This document shows positions 43,862 through 51,102 of a stretch of DNA of 64,000 nucleotides, one piece after another. The DNA is taken from contig NZ_CP014513.1 of NCBI RefSeq assembly GCF_001577365.1, positions 2,852,001 through 2,916,000 on the forward strand, written 5' to 3'. Made by a program: the position numbers and the translations under genes. The notes under the pieces are model-generated. The model was given only the letters and a program-made list of their open reading frames with translations. It was not told the origin of the DNA and ran no database searches. This DNA comes from Frondihabitans sp. PAMC 28766 (lineage in GTDB: Bacteria; Actinomycetota; Actinomycetes; Actinomycetales; Microbacteriaceae). How positions within the stretch are numbered: the stretch's first letter is position 1; every line of letters begins with the position of its first letter.

Positions 43862-44623
43862 ATGCGAGGCGCCTGGGCGCGTTTCGGCGTGCTCGTCGTG
43901 GTGACCGCCCTGGTGCTCGTGCCGATCGCGGTGACGGTCGGCGCGGTGATCCTGCCGGGTGGGCACGCCCCGAGCCTTCGAGAGTTCGTGCCGTTCGTCT
44001 CGGGCGAGGGCCTTACGTGGTTCGGCAACAGTCTCGCGGTCTCGCTCGGCACGGCGGCCGTCTGCGTGCTCGTGGGCGCCCCGGCCGGCTACGTGCTGTC
44101 GCGCGGGCGATCGCGCCTCGTGTCGGGCTACGCGCTCGTCGTCTTCGTGCTGCAGGCCTTCCCGCTCGTGCTCGCGATCGTGCCGCTGTTCATCCTCTTC
44201 GCTCGGGTCGGTCTCGTCGACTCGCTGCCCGGCGTCGCCCTCGTCTACATCGGCGCGGGCGTGCCGGTGGCCGTCTGGCTGATGTCGTCGGGTGTCGACG
44301 GGGTGCCCGTCAGCCTCGAGGAGGCCGCCTGGATCGACGGCTGCTCGGTGGCGTCCGCCTACCTGCGCATCGTGCTGCGAAACTCGCTGCCCGCCGTGCT
44401 GACGACGGCTCTGGTGTCGTTCTTGTTCGCGTGGAACGACTACCTCGTGGCGTTCGTGTTCTTGAGGTCCGAGCAGAACTACTCTCTCGCCATCGGTCTC
44501 GAGACGTCGGGTCATTCGCCCGTGCTGGCGCTGCTCATCATGCTGCCGCCGGTGGTGCTGTTCGCGGTCTTCCACCGTCACTTCCGGTTCGGCGGGGTGG
44601 CGGGGGCGTTCGGCGGGGTGTGA
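43862..44623 (+). CDS. Carbohydrate ABC transporter permease (MalG type), orphan
   Basis: A 253-residue inner-membrane permease with six predicted helices and the EAA loop SLEEAAWIDGCSVASAYLRIVL that contacts the ATPase. ATG 43862 follows gggggcagg, 13 bp after lepB. No partner MalF-type permease, binding protein or ATPase adjoins it. The sugar-binding lipoprotein at 26.7 kb is also orphan, but nothing ties the two together. It may be the remnant of a transporter operon broken at the border of the accessory region that begins here. Confidence 0.87.
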   Translation: MRGAWARFGVLVVVTALVLVPIAVTVGAVILPGGHAPSLREFVPFVSGEGLTWFGNSLAVSLGTAAVCVLVGAPAGYVLSRGRSRLVSGYALVVFVLQAFPLVLAIVPLFILFARVGLVDSLPGVALVYIGAGVPVAVWLMSSGVDGVPVSLEEAAWIDGCSVASAYLRIVLRNSLPAVLTTALVSFLFAWNDYLVAFVFLRSEQNYSLAIGLETSGHSPVLALLIMLPPVVLFAVFHRHFRFGGVAGAFGGV

Positions 44624-44952
44624 GCCGCTGGCAGCTGGCGCCTTGACCGAGGTCTTCTCTGGGGCGGTGTGAGTTTTCACGGGACCTTCTCTTTAGTTGC
44701 AGAAGAGCGCCTGGAGGCGATACGGATCGGCCTCATTTTCGTTGGCTCGCGCCGTCCGGGGCTCCGAAAGATTGCGCGACGAGGGAACCCTCATCATTGA
44801 CGACGAGCGACCCTGGGGGAATCTGTAGTGGACTGTTTCTCTGCACGGTCCGGGTCGAGTCCTCTCCATCGTCACAGTGTTGCTCGTATTTGCCGCCTGT
44901 CCTGGCCGCGGTGAGCGAGCGTCCGGTGCTTGCTTGTGCTGTTGAGGCTTGA
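44624..44952. other. Non-coding border region after the orphan permease
   Basis: About 330 bp with lower GC than the core genes to the left. Open frames lack start signals. No direct repeat or tRNA end that would mark an integration site is visible. Confidence 0.45.
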
Positions 44953-45666
44953 TCAGTTCAGCGGGCCGACCTCCAGATCGGGTGATGTCGAGCATGCAGC
45001 GATCGTTGGGGACTTCACGAACAGGGATGCCTTTTGTCCGGGAGGGTAGATGCGGAATCCGTCGGCGTGGGTGATTCCGCAATCGGGGCCATTGGTTCCG
45101 AAAATTCTCAACGGGGCGGAGGCTTGGCCTGCTGGTTGCAGGGTGACGGTGGGTGCGGCCTGAGTGCGGTCGAAGGTGGCCGCCGGTCCGATCTGCGTTC
45201 CGTTGCCGTCTCCCACATAGGACACGCCGGGCCAGCCCTGGAGGGTGCAGGCGACTTGTCCAGTGTTGGTGAGGATGAGCTTGGTCGTTTCGGTTCCGGC
45301 AGCACCGCCGATCGGGCCGACGGCTCCTGACAACTGGGATGTGGAGCACATGGTCGGGGCGGGCGGAGGAATCGGAGTGGGGGTGCCAGCGGGGGCGGGC
45401 GCGCCCGGTGTCGCAGTGGGGACGGGTTCGGCGGGTGCCGTGGAATCGATCGTGGGCGCAACCTGGACGTCACCGCGGCCGGTGTGGTTCGCGTTCGTGG
45501 CAGCGACCGCCGTGCCCACCCCGCCGATGACGAGAACGGAGGCAGCTAAGGCCACGATCAGCGTGACCCTCCGGGGCCGGGGCTGCGGTGTGTCTCGAGC
45601 CGTCTGGAGGACGAAGCTGCGGATTGCTGCGCGGCGAACCGGGTCATGTTCTGGGATCTCGTTCAT
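44953..45666 (-). CDS. DUF4232 membrane protein, likely anti-sigma partner
   Basis: A 237-residue protein: cytoplasmic N-terminus (MNEIPEHDPVRRAAIRSFVL), one membrane helix (VTLIVALAASVLVIGGVGTA), a Pro/Thr-rich linker, then an extracytoplasmic DUF4232 domain with four Cys and GFRIYPPGQKASLF. The ATG overlaps the ECF sigma stop by 4 bp. Topology and coupling match anti-sigma factors, although no zinc anti-sigma motif is present, so the regulatory role is inference. The DUF4232 part closely resembles the lipoprotein encoded at 46547-47176. Confidence 0.8.
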   Translation of the reverse strand: MNEIPEHDPVRRAAIRSFVLQTARDTPQPRPRRVTLIVALAASVLVIGGVGTAVAATNANHTGRGDVQVAPTIDSTAPAEPVPTATPGAPAPAGTPTPIPPPAPTMCSTSQLSGAVGPIGGAAGTETTKLILTNTGQVACTLQGWPGVSYVGDGNGTQIGPAATFDRTQAAPTVTLQPAGQASAPLRIFGTNGPDCGITHADGFRIYPPGQKASLFVKSPTIAACSTSPDLEVGPLN

Positions 45667-46259
45667 TTCACCTCTCCCAACGACGTGGGGGTTGAGATGT
45701 GCGGGTTGATCTCGGCCGCGGCCTTCGCAAGTCGCGCTTTGGCGCGGGACAGCCTCGATTTGACCGTGCCCACAGGGACGCCCAAGACTTCGGCGGCGGC
45801 TGTCAGCGAGAAATCATTGATCACACAGAGCCCCAGCACTCTCTGGTCTGCCACGGAAAGCCGACGGAAGGCAGCTCGAAGCGAGGCGTCCTGCGCGGTG
45901 CGATCGAGCCGTTCTAGGATCTCCGTCGCAGGGTCGGGAGATGACTCCGACGGGACGAGTTTGGAAAGCAGAACGCGTTTTCGCTGTGCGCTGCGCCTGC
46001 CGTTCCGGGCGACATTGGTCGCCGTTACAAGAAGCCACGCCAGCACCGAACCATTGACCACACGCACCGCCTCCCGGCGTCGCCAGGCTTCGAGAAACAC
46101 GATCGCCGTGGTGTCTTCCGCGTCGTGAGTGGACTCCGACATCCTCAGGGCGTGACCGTAGACGCGGCCGTAGTGCTCGTCGAAGACGACCCCGAACGCA
46201 TCCGCATCACCTCGCCGAACGCGTTCCCACACCGCCTTTTCGTCAGTGGCTTCGTTCAC
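45663..46259 (-). CDS. ECF-family RNA polymerase sigma factor
   Basis: A 198-residue sigma-70 family protein. Region 2 spans DADAFGVVFDEHYGRVYGHA to TTAIVFLEAWRRRE, with DAEDTTAIVF as the core-binding DAED box. Region 4 has RLSVADQRVLGLCVINDFSL and the helix-turn-helix AAAEVLGVPVGTVKSRLSRA. It is cotranscribed with the DUF4232 membrane protein. The promoter at 46299-46325 matches one at 47294-47320, suggesting that it controls itself and the DUF4232 lipoprotein gene. Confidence 0.9.
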   Translation of the reverse strand: MNEATDEKAVWERVRRGDADAFGVVFDEHYGRVYGHALRMSESTHDAEDTTAIVFLEAWRRREAVRVVNGSVLAWLLVTATNVARNGRRSAQRKRVLLSKLVPSESSPDPATEILERLDRTAQDASLRAAFRRLSVADQRVLGLCVINDFSLTAAAEVLGVPVGTVKSRLSRAKARLAKAAAEINPHISTPTSLGEVK

Positions 46260-46298
46260 AGCACCCGGCCCCCTCGTCCAAAACCTTCTTCTACCGGA

Positions 46299-46325
46299 TA
46301 GTGTCGCAAGACCCCCGGAGGTTCC
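46299..46325 (-). promoter_or_regulatory. Putative ECF promoter of the sigma-DUF4232 operon
   Basis: On the minus strand GGAACC (46325-46320), 14-nt spacer, GACACTA (46305-46299), 39 nt before the sigma start. Both blocks and the spacing recur exactly at 47294-47320. GGAAC is the usual -35 of ECF promoters. Confidence 0.65.
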
Positions 46326-46409
46326 ATCGAGTCAACACGGGTGACTCCCCGTCGTCGCCCCGGATCTCAGGCAATCCGCGAACAGTTGCAGGTGACTCTT
46401 GAGACGCCT

Positions 46410-46431
46410 CACCCAAGGGAACCCTTGGGTG
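46410..46431. repeat. Inverted repeat with 10-bp arms between the two DUF4232 loci
   Basis: Arms cacccaaggg (46410-46419) and cccttgggtg (46422-46431) are perfect, separated by aa. It lies 116 bp past the lipoprotein stop and upstream of the sigma promoter, so it could be an operator or a terminator without T-run. Confidence 0.4.
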
Positions 46432-46546
46432 CTGGGGCGTGGGAGGGCTCGGCTTAGATGAATCAGACACCCCAAGACAGCAGACGTGGGTTTCGATGTC
46501 TGTGACACCTAGGTGCGTCTCGATGACGCTGCCCGTGTCAGCCTTG

Positions 46547-47176
46547 TCAGTCGGCTTGGAAGGGGGAGACTTGGAGGAGGTCGTCGGTGGTTTTGGCGCA
46601 TGCGTCCAGGCCCGGGTATGCGGCGAAGAGTGACGCTTTCTGGCCTGGCGGGTAGATGCGGAAACCGTCTGCGGTCGTTATCTGGCAGGCGCTGGGGACG
46701 ACGTTAGCCGCTCCGAAGTAGGACATGGGAGCGAGGGCCTTCTGTCCTGTGGCAAGGGTGAGGGTCGCGCCTTTGGGGGCTTTGTTGAACTCTGCCGCCG
46801 CTCCGATTTGGGTACCGTCTGATTGGCCGACGAAGGACACCCCCGGGTAGCCCTGGATGGTGCACGTTGCCGGACCCTTGTTCGTCAGGACGACGGCCAA
46901 CGCTTGGTTGTTCTTTCCTGGAGTCGAGCCCGGAAGGGGGTGCTTGATGACGGTCGCGGTCAGACTCGAGGTCGGGCATGGCTGCACGGTGCTTGCCGTG
47001 GACGGGGTTGGTGCTGCGGTCGTCGTTGTTTTCGACACCGTAGGTGAAGGCGTCGTGGTCGCCAGGGCCTGTTTCGAGTCGGTTGACGTGGGAGGGGTGG
47101 AGGTGTGCGTCGTCGAGCAGCCGGCCATCGTCAGGGCGATGACGGCGCAGGCGAGGAACATGCCGGTTCTTTTCAT
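46547..47176 (-). CDS. DUF4232 domain lipoprotein
   Basis: A 209-residue lipoprotein. The signal MKRTGMFLACAVIALTMAGC ends in the lipobox TMAGC; a Thr/Ser/Pro-rich spacer follows, then DUF4232 with GPATCTIQGYPGVSFVG, SACQITTADGFRIYPPGQKA and ACAKTTDDLLQV. It shares ADGFRIYPPGQKASLF with the membrane DUF4232 protein of the sigma operon and has the same promoter motif 118 nt upstream. ATG 47176 begins the signal peptide; a longer frame to 47302 has no signal. Function unknown; possibly the sensor or output of the sigma system. Confidence 0.85.
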   Translation of the reverse strand: MKRTGMFLACAVIALTMAGCSTTHTSTPPTSTDSKQALATTTPSPTVSKTTTTAAPTPSTASTVQPCPTSSLTATVIKHPLPGSTPGKNNQALAVVLTNKGPATCTIQGYPGVSFVGQSDGTQIGAAAEFNKAPKGATLTLATGQKALAPMSYFGAANVVPSACQITTADGFRIYPPGQKASLFAAYPGLDACAKTTDDLLQVSPFQAD

Positions 47177-47293
47177 GAAGTGTCTTTCATGGTCGTGGGG
47201 TGCTTTGCGTGCGTGCGTGTCGAATGGTCCGACGGTGACGTCCCCCCTCTCGCTTGCGGCCACAGCACAACTGCAAAGGGTCCCTTTGCCAGG

Positions 47294-47320
47294 TAGTGTC
47301 ACGAACCCGGGAAAGGTTCC
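47294..47320 (-). promoter_or_regulatory. Putative ECF promoter of the DUF4232 lipoprotein gene
   Basis: On the minus strand GGAACC (47320-47315), 14-nt spacer, GACACTA (47300-47294), identical in both blocks and spacing to the promoter before the sigma gene. The leader to the lipoprotein start is about 115 nt. Confidence 0.6.
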
Positions 47321-47477
47321 ATCCTCCCGGCCTCACGATGGCGATAACAGTTCGACAGGTGGCGTAAGGAACAAGTTCACGAGGACTGAGAGCCTGGCGA
47401 CGCGGGAGGGAACACTGTCCGGGCAGTACTCAGCAGGGTCTGCCCAGACTTTGGTTGATAGTGGGGGTGGGTGTTTC

Positions 47478-48388
47478 CTACGCCGCGTGTGCGGCTGAGT
47501 AGATTGTCTCAAACTCGCCCGGGGTGAGCTTCCCGAGAGGCCTTTGCCGGCGGCGGTTGTACTTCGTCTCGATCCGGACGACCATCGCGAGGCGCAGTTC
47601 CTCCCGGGTGTTCCACCGGCGCGTGTTCAACACGTTCTTCTGAAGCAGGGAAAGAACGACTCCATCGCGGCGTTGTCGCTCGAGGACCCGACACGGCCCA
47701 TCGAGCCACGCAGGCCGTTGTTCTTCAAAAGCCGGACGACCTTCTTCCAACGAAATTGGCTGCCCCTGTCGGAATGGACGATGGTGCCGGTCGGGGCGCG
47801 GAGGGTGATCGCGTTCCGAAGGGCCGCGGCGGCGAGTGCCGATTTCATGCGGGTGTCGATGGAGTAGCCGACGATCTTGTTCGACCAGCAGTCTTTGACC
47901 GCGCAGAGGTAGAGCTTGCCCTCGCTCGTGGTCCAGTGCTCGGTGATGTCGGTCAACCACACCTGGTCCGGTCCCGTTGCGACGATGCTGAAGTCGTGGG
48001 TCACTCGGCCCCTGTCGTGGACGACGCCGAGGAGGTCGTCGTGGACTGCGGGACCGGGTTTGTTGCCCTTACCGCGCCTTCGGTGGCGGGAGGCCTGCAA
48101 TCCGGCGATGGCCGCCAGGCGCCACAGCCGGTTCTCGCTCGCAGTCGCGCCCTGGTCGGAGAGTTCGTCGGCGAGGAACCGATACCCCAGCGTCGGATCG
48201 TCGGCATGAATGTCCGGCAGCACGTCGATCAGATGAACATCGTCCCAGTCCCTCCGGGACACGGGATCCCGCAACCACTTGTAATAACCCTGGGTTGATC
48301 GGCCCAGGACCCTGCACGCCACCTTGACCGGCACCCTGATCGGGGCGCCGGCCGCGGCCATCTCACGGACGAGCGGGAAGACTATTTT
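47478..48388 (-). pseudogene. IS3-family transposase OrfB, frameshifted
   Basis: The OrfB frame begins by -1 slippage out of orfA at GGGAAAATAG and continues KIVFPLVREMAAAGAPIRVP. The rve integrase domain shows the DDE residues in WLTDITEHWT, VHSDRGSQF and DNAAMESFF. Right after that Glu the frame shifts near 47648-47654: the sequence reads PCFRRTC and a stop, whereas the next frame continues SLLQKNVLNTRRWNTREELR to LTPGEFETIYSA. One T appears to be missing. The helix-turn-helix and catalytic core are otherwise intact. Confidence 0.85.
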
Positions 48389-48669
48389 CCCGGCAGGTTC
48401 GCCTGCGACAGATACGCTGCCGCGCGCCGCAGCACCTCGTTCTCCTGCTCGAGCAGCCGGATCCGCTTCCGCGCCTCTCGCAGCTCCGACTGATCGGCTT
48501 CGGTGACGCCAGGACGATTGCCGTCCTCGATGTCGGCCTTCTTCATCCAGCCATGCAGACATCCTTCGGAGATCCCGAAGTCCTTCGCGATCTGCTTTAA
48601 CGGTGACTGGCCCTTCCGGGCCACGGCCACGACATCGTCGCGGAACTCTCTCGGGTATGCCTTTGCCAT
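48382..48669 (-). CDS. IS3-family transposase OrfA
   Basis: A 95-residue protein starting MAKAYPREFRDDVVAVARKG. It has the helix-turn-helix SPLKQIAKDFGISEGCLHGWMKKA and the leucine-zipper-like ELREARKRIRLLEQENEVLRRAA used for multimerisation. Its end overlaps orfB at an A4 slippery run (48389-48385). Confidence 0.88.
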   Translation of the reverse strand: MAKAYPREFRDDVVAVARKGQSPLKQIAKDFGISEGCLHGWMKKADIEDGNRPGVTEADQSELREARKRIRLLEQENEVLRRAAAYLSQANLPGK

Positions 48670-48736
48670 GATTGACGTCCTTCCAGCGAGAACGAATCCT
48701 CACAGGTCAGGTGTCAACCAAACCCTGGGCAGACCC

Positions 48737-48920
48737 AGTTGACGTAGGCATCAACCGATCCGCCGTCGCCCCAGGCGGATTTTTGGACGTTGATGATCGC
48801 CCAATCAGCGTGCGCATTTCGTTTGCGCCAGTCGAGACCCGATCCGGTGAAGCCCAATTCACGCAGTGCTGGGGCCACATCGAGGCGGAGCATGTCGCGA
48901 AAACGATCCCGAGCATCCAA
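48737..48920 (-). pseudogene. DUF4304 protein truncated by the IS3 element
   Basis: The N-terminal 61 residues of a DUF4304 protein, TTG start at 48920 behind aggagaa (8-nt spacing), with FRDMLRLDVAPALRELGFTG, WRKRNAHADWAIINVQKSAW and the cut after DAYVN. The frame then runs a few codons into the IS inverted repeat. No remaining C-terminal part is found beyond the element, so it was deleted. Confidence 0.65.
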
Positions 48921-49225
48921 TGTCCAATTCTCCTGCCTCTTGACTATCGAAGGATCGGCCTGGTCGGCGGGCCTGACATTTACGCGACGACTCTCCAAGT
49001 CTATGGCGACCTCTGCTGGCATCGGATTTTGCATGCCCGCGCGGCGATTACGAATCGCGACATGCGACTTCGAGGTCCCCAGCGTTTCTCGCGAGTGTCC
49101 ATGGACGACGGTCTACCGAACCATCGAGCACGCCAGGTTCGCGTCCACGTCCACTCACTGATCCCGACTCGGGCGACGTCATGAAAGTGGCGGCGCCCCG
49201 CCCCTGATTGGCCACGGAGGAACGG

Positions 49226-49705
49226 TTAGCGTGCATCGTCTGATGAGGCGCCGCCGACTCCTGCCCACTCGTGCAGGCTGTTCCGGACCTCAAGTGCGTG
49301 CTCGGCAAATGCGGAGAGAGTTCTTCCGCCGGCGTTTAATGCGGTGACCGGCGTGGAATGTTCTCGGCCGCGAGAGTCGGTCCACTTCACAAGCGGCCAG
49401 GGCGTAATCGACGTGATCGACTCGCGAGGAACAGTCCGTGACCACAACTGGCCGTAAACAACCATCTCGTCCTGACGAAGTATGACGCGTGAGCGAGGAA
49501 TGCGAATCGCCGACACGATTCCGAAGAGTGCGGCTAGGACTCCGATGCCGAACCAGGGCCAGCCCGGGGAGTTCCAGGTCCCCTGCCACATGATGAACCC
49601 TCCAGCGAGAGCTACGAGGACACCGGCTCCGACCCCAAGCCGTCTGGTGAGTCGTAGCTGCTGGATGACGATGTCTGAGTTTGGGTCTTGGCTTTCCGAG
49701 TTCAC
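49226..49705 (-). CDS. Membrane protein with PH-like domain
   Basis: A 159-residue protein: short cytoplasmic N-terminus (MNSESQDPNSDIVIQQLRLT), two membrane helices (GVGAGVLVALAGGFIMW and WFGIGVLAALFGIVSAIRI), then a small beta-rich region RSRVILRQDEMVVYGQLWSR followed by VPRESITSITPW. This is the pattern of bacterial PH (DUF304-like) proteins. Function unknown. Codon use is less GC-biased than in the core genes. Confidence 0.7.
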   Translation of the reverse strand: MNSESQDPNSDIVIQQLRLTRRLGVGAGVLVALAGGFIMWQGTWNSPGWPWFGIGVLAALFGIVSAIRIPRSRVILRQDEMVVYGQLWSRTVPRESITSITPWPLVKWTDSRGREHSTPVTALNAGGRTLSAFAEHALEVRNSLHEWAGVGGASSDDAR

Positions 49706-49794
49706 GACTGCTAGGTAACTCGCGCGTCGACGCGTATGTCAACGTCTCGGTGCGGAACCAGTTCCGGACGAATCGGGTCGGAAACCCAAGTTGA

Positions 49795-49971
49795 CTAGAG
49801 GATGTGCAGAGCGGCGAGAACGACGATGACAATAGCAACTGCGACTGCGGTCGCTAGGGTCCAAATCCACCAGGAGCGGGACTTTGTCGTGCGCGCCGCT
49901 TTGTCGACTGGCGATTCTGTGATGCCTATGTAGTCCAGAGCACGTCGCGCACGACTCGGCTTCTCATCCAT
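49795..49971 (-). CDS. Small membrane protein, 58 residues
   Basis: ATG 49971 gives MDEKPSRARRALDYIGITES, a basic cytoplasmic segment, then one helix WIWTLATAVAVAIVIVVLAA and a stop after LHIL. The RALDYIGIT part resembles the start of two other small frames in this region (ILRFLGVS at 50.4 kb and VLDYIGIT at 56.4 kb). No known family recognised. Confidence 0.55.
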   Translation of the reverse strand: MDEKPSRARRALDYIGITESPVDKAARTTKSRSWWIWTLATAVAVAIVIVVLAALHIL

Positions 49972-50179
49972 GAGGCCAGACTGTCATCTTCCATTCAGCC
50001 GCGTGGACGTGCACTCGAGTGAACCTTTGGGCCGATGTTTTGCCGTCGGCGGTGAGCGGCACAACCTGCTGACCCCGCGCGCAAGCCGGGCCCCGAGCGT
50101 TCGCCCACGATGGTATTCGCCCAGGCACGGCCTGCGGACACTCGAGACTGCCGATCCCACTCCGCGACGATCGAAGTTG

Positions 50180-50398
50180 TTATCGCTTAGGAATTTTCAG
50201 CCAGGTCCATACAGCCAGGAGAGCAACAGCCAGGACGATAAAGACGATGGTCGTCCATAGGGGCGCGCCCCAGATCGGGCAAAGAATCGCGAAGATGACG
50301 CTCATGACTGCTACCGCAAAGTAGTAGACAGGCGGCTTGTTAGCGCGCCCCCGGGTTGGCTTTGAGACGCCGAGGAACCGGAGGATGGACTGTCGCAT
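50180..50398 (-). CDS. Small membrane protein, 72 residues
   Basis: ATG 50398 gives MRQSILRFLGVSKPTRGRAN, then two close hydrophobic helices YYFAVAVMSVIFAILCPIWG and WTTIVFIVLAVALLAVWTWL and the end KIPKR. A GTG 15 nt upstream is also possible. Same basic-head, membrane-tail plan as the protein at 49795. Function unknown. Confidence 0.55.
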   Translation of the reverse strand: MRQSILRFLGVSKPTRGRANKPPVYYFAVAVMSVIFAILCPIWGAPLWTTIVFIVLAVALLAVWTWLKIPKR

Positions 50399-50542
50399 AC
50401 AGCAGGGTGTCACGTCGGGGAAGTTTTTCGGAAGCCAGAGCCCTCAAGGCCAGCGTCCGCAGAACATCGTCGTGCGGGACAGCCCAGCGCCTGCCCGCGG
50501 CGCAACGGCTACTGGTCCGTGCGCCTGGATCGGAAGTACCTG

Positions 50543-50854
50543 CTAGCCCACGAGGTTGAAAAGCAGGTTGGCGACGTCGAGCCTCCACCTGATTGGGACC
50601 GACATGACGGCCGTCCTGATCAGGTCGTCCAGGTCGGCACCCGGCTCGTCGTGCAGAATCACGGAGGCTGGGAGGGGCTGCATGACGAATTCGTCATCGT
50701 GAAGCGTCGACGCATCGATCAGTATCTGATCGTGGCATTCATCCATGAGATCCGCGAACAGGTCGCCGCTATTCTCAACCCAAGAAGTGGGAGCGCCCGC
50801 AAGGCGCTTCAGCAGACTCGGGTCGACATGCCGTGACGGCATTTCAACAGCCAT
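50543..50854 (-). CDS. Hypothetical protein, about 103 residues
   Basis: From ATG 50854: MAVEMPSRHVDPSLLKRLAG, then DLFADLMDECHDQILIDAST and the C-terminal RTAVMSVPIRWRLDVANLLF. The frame stays open to 51097, but that part is antisense to the interrupted 92-residue gene, so the internal start is preferred. A plus-strand frame at 50519-50836 competes for the same DNA. Acidic, soluble, no family recognised. Confidence 0.4.
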   Translation of the reverse strand: MAVEMPSRHVDPSLLKRLAGAPTSWVENSGDLFADLMDECHDQILIDASTLHDDEFVMQPLPASVILHDEPGADLDDLIRTAVMSVPIRWRLDVANLLFNLVG

Positions 50855-51102
50855 AGTGCTGATTTCGTTGTTGTCGCGATCGATCCACACTAAGTCAGGA
50901 TATCGGCTCGCCTGAGCCGCATCTTGTTCTGCCGTATGGATGACTTCCGGGATCTCTACTTTCGTCTTGTCGGAGCGCAGGCCAAGCGGCGTCTCGCACT
51001 CGCGCAATCGCCGTTGGCACCTTCGTCGATAGAGCAGCTGGCGCACTTTCTCAAGCACGACGAGTTCGGTCTCCTGATCGAGCAACTCGGGGAAGAGCTA
51101 AG

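Larger units (their letters stand above)
47436..48736 (-). mobile_element. IS3-family insertion sequence, inactivated
   Basis: About 1.3 kb bounded by inverted repeats: 47436-47460 and the reverse complement of 48712-48736 match at 22 of 25 bases. It carries orfA and orfB in the usual -1 arrangement. No target duplication is visible, so a neighbouring deletion or recombination is likely. It truncates a DUF4304 gene on its right. A frameshift in orfB after the catalytic Glu probably abolishes transposition. Confidence 0.87.

Noticed and set aside
44693..45349. 218-codon minus-strand frame at the island border
   Set aside because: Runs in another frame through the DUF4232 membrane protein gene; His/Arg/Pro-rich shadow.
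47303..47435. Possible missing C-terminal half of the DUF4304 gene left of the IS3 element
   Set aside because: All three minus-strand frames were read; none continues the DUF4304 sequence in a convincing way.
50519..50836. Plus-strand frame of 105 codons (MRLDRKYLLAHEVEKQVGDV)
   Set aside because: Overlaps the minus-strand frame with better protein-like composition; it could be real, but nothing distinguishes it.
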